From Candidatus Zipacnadia bacterium (lineage in GTDB: Bacteria; Armatimonadota; UBA5377; JALGUK01): a stretch of DNA of 5,794 bases. The position numbers were made by a program, and so were the translations under genes. The stretch spans positions 1 to 5,794 of the forward strand of contig JALGUK010000204.1 of NCBI GenBank assembly GCA_029820875.1. The letters are read 5' to 3'. Below, piece by piece: positions 5,437-5,794 of this stretch (its first letter is position 1; the number at the start of each line of letters is the position of its first letter). The notes under the pieces were generated by a model, which was given only the letters and a program-made list of their open reading frames with translations, ran no database searches and had not been told where the DNA came from.

Positions 5437-5794
5437 CGCCGCCGCACCTGGAGAGAATCCCGGACGCCCTGCGCGACGATACTGTGCCAGAAGTCCATCA
5501 GCTCACGGTTGGGCTTGTTCAGAGCACCCTTCGCGTGGAATATGTCCGAATCCGCGTCCCACTGGTAGACGAGCCGGTGCTCCCCGGCGGAATCGTCCCG
5601 GTGATAAACCGCCGAGACGCGGCGCAGGATTCTTCCACGACGGCGCATCGCCACCATGAACAGGAGCAACCCCACTTTGTTGAACTGCGCCTGCTGGACC
5701 CCGAGTTGCCCTACCAGCACATCTTGCACCTGCTCAAGCGTGTCGGCGTGCAGGCACGAGGCTATCCGCCGCCCCTGCCCAACCAGGCCGAAAA
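5403..5794 (-). CDS. C-terminal end of a probable type II/IV secretion system ATPase, cut by right edge
   Basis: The frame is open to the right edge, so the roughly 130 residues here are the tail of a longer protein; a GTG at 5729 is not a credible start. The first residues read GLVGQGRRIASCLHADTLEQ, resembling the His-box helix region (GH..xxTxHAD) of the GspE/VirB11/TadA ATPases that power pilus assembly and protein secretion. Then come QLGVQQAQFNKVGLLLFM and RRRGRILRRVSAVYHRD, like the conserved C-terminal 'lvvf...RRv.ei.ev' strand pair, and LVYQWDADSDIF, like the 'lf.wd...d.f' segment seen at the end of Tad/archaellum-type ATPases. Walker A and B would lie outside the window, so activity cannot be judged. 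The last residues (YVQAAATWRL) and the TAG stop are encoded by the 55-bp repeat, so the terminal sequence may be recently altered. It runs in the direction of the aldolase, with 87 bp between. Family assignment is moderate, made from motif resemblance only. Confidence 0.6.
   Translation of the reverse strand, partial: FGLVGQGRRIASCLHADTLEQVQDVLVGQLGVQQAQFNKVGLLLFMVAMRRRGRILRRVSAVYHRDDSAGEHRLVYQWDADSDIFHAKGALNKPNRELMDFWHSIVAQGVRDSLQVRRRYVQAAATWRL

Overview
The window is bacterial or possibly archaeal chromosomal DNA with densely packed genes. I cannot name the organism. The secreted LamG protein, the HpcH/HpaI-type aldolase and the GTCATTCTGAG-type palindromic repeat would fit an environmental lineage such as Planctomycetota, Armatimonadota or Chloroflexota, but this is only an impression. 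Hand counts of sample lines give about 45-55% G+C in the first 1.7 kb and about 65-72% in the lines sampled after it, so the left end looks like a transferred block beside a GC-rich resident region.

Left part (1-1696, plus strand): a type II restriction-modification pair. A beta-class amino-methyltransferase, cut by the left edge but still showing its SPPYW catalytic motif in the first codons, is followed by a restriction endonuclease that I recognise as MjaI-like. MjaI and its methyltransferase act on CTAG, so the pair is predicted to cut and protect CTAG. The 189-bp spacer between the two genes holds a nested palindromic repeat. Its outer tips form a further short inverted repeat ending in CTAG on both sides.

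Right part (1772-5794, all minus strand, convergent to the RM pair). Read in its own direction it starts with the C-terminal end of a gene resembling a type II/IV secretion ATPase, entering from the right edge. Next comes an HpcH/HpaI (2-keto-3-deoxy sugar acid) aldolase with a perfect AAGGAGG ribosome binding site, then a 904-residue secreted protein. That protein has an N-terminal LamG jelly roll, a central TIM-barrel-like glycosidase-style region and a C-terminal carbohydrate-binding-like domain. The aldolase and secreted protein are 49 bp apart and probably co-transcribed, and together they suggest carbohydrate use. A perfect 55-bp tandem duplication lies at the ATPase/aldolase junction and carries the ATPase stop codon.

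The most notable observations are the MjaI-like RM system with a CTAG-tipped palindromic element between its genes, the confinement of all four CTAG sites to the first 1024 bases, the 55-bp tandem duplication, and the unassigned LamG/TIM-barrel protein. No tRNA, rRNA, CRISPR array, riboswitch or transposase gene was seen.
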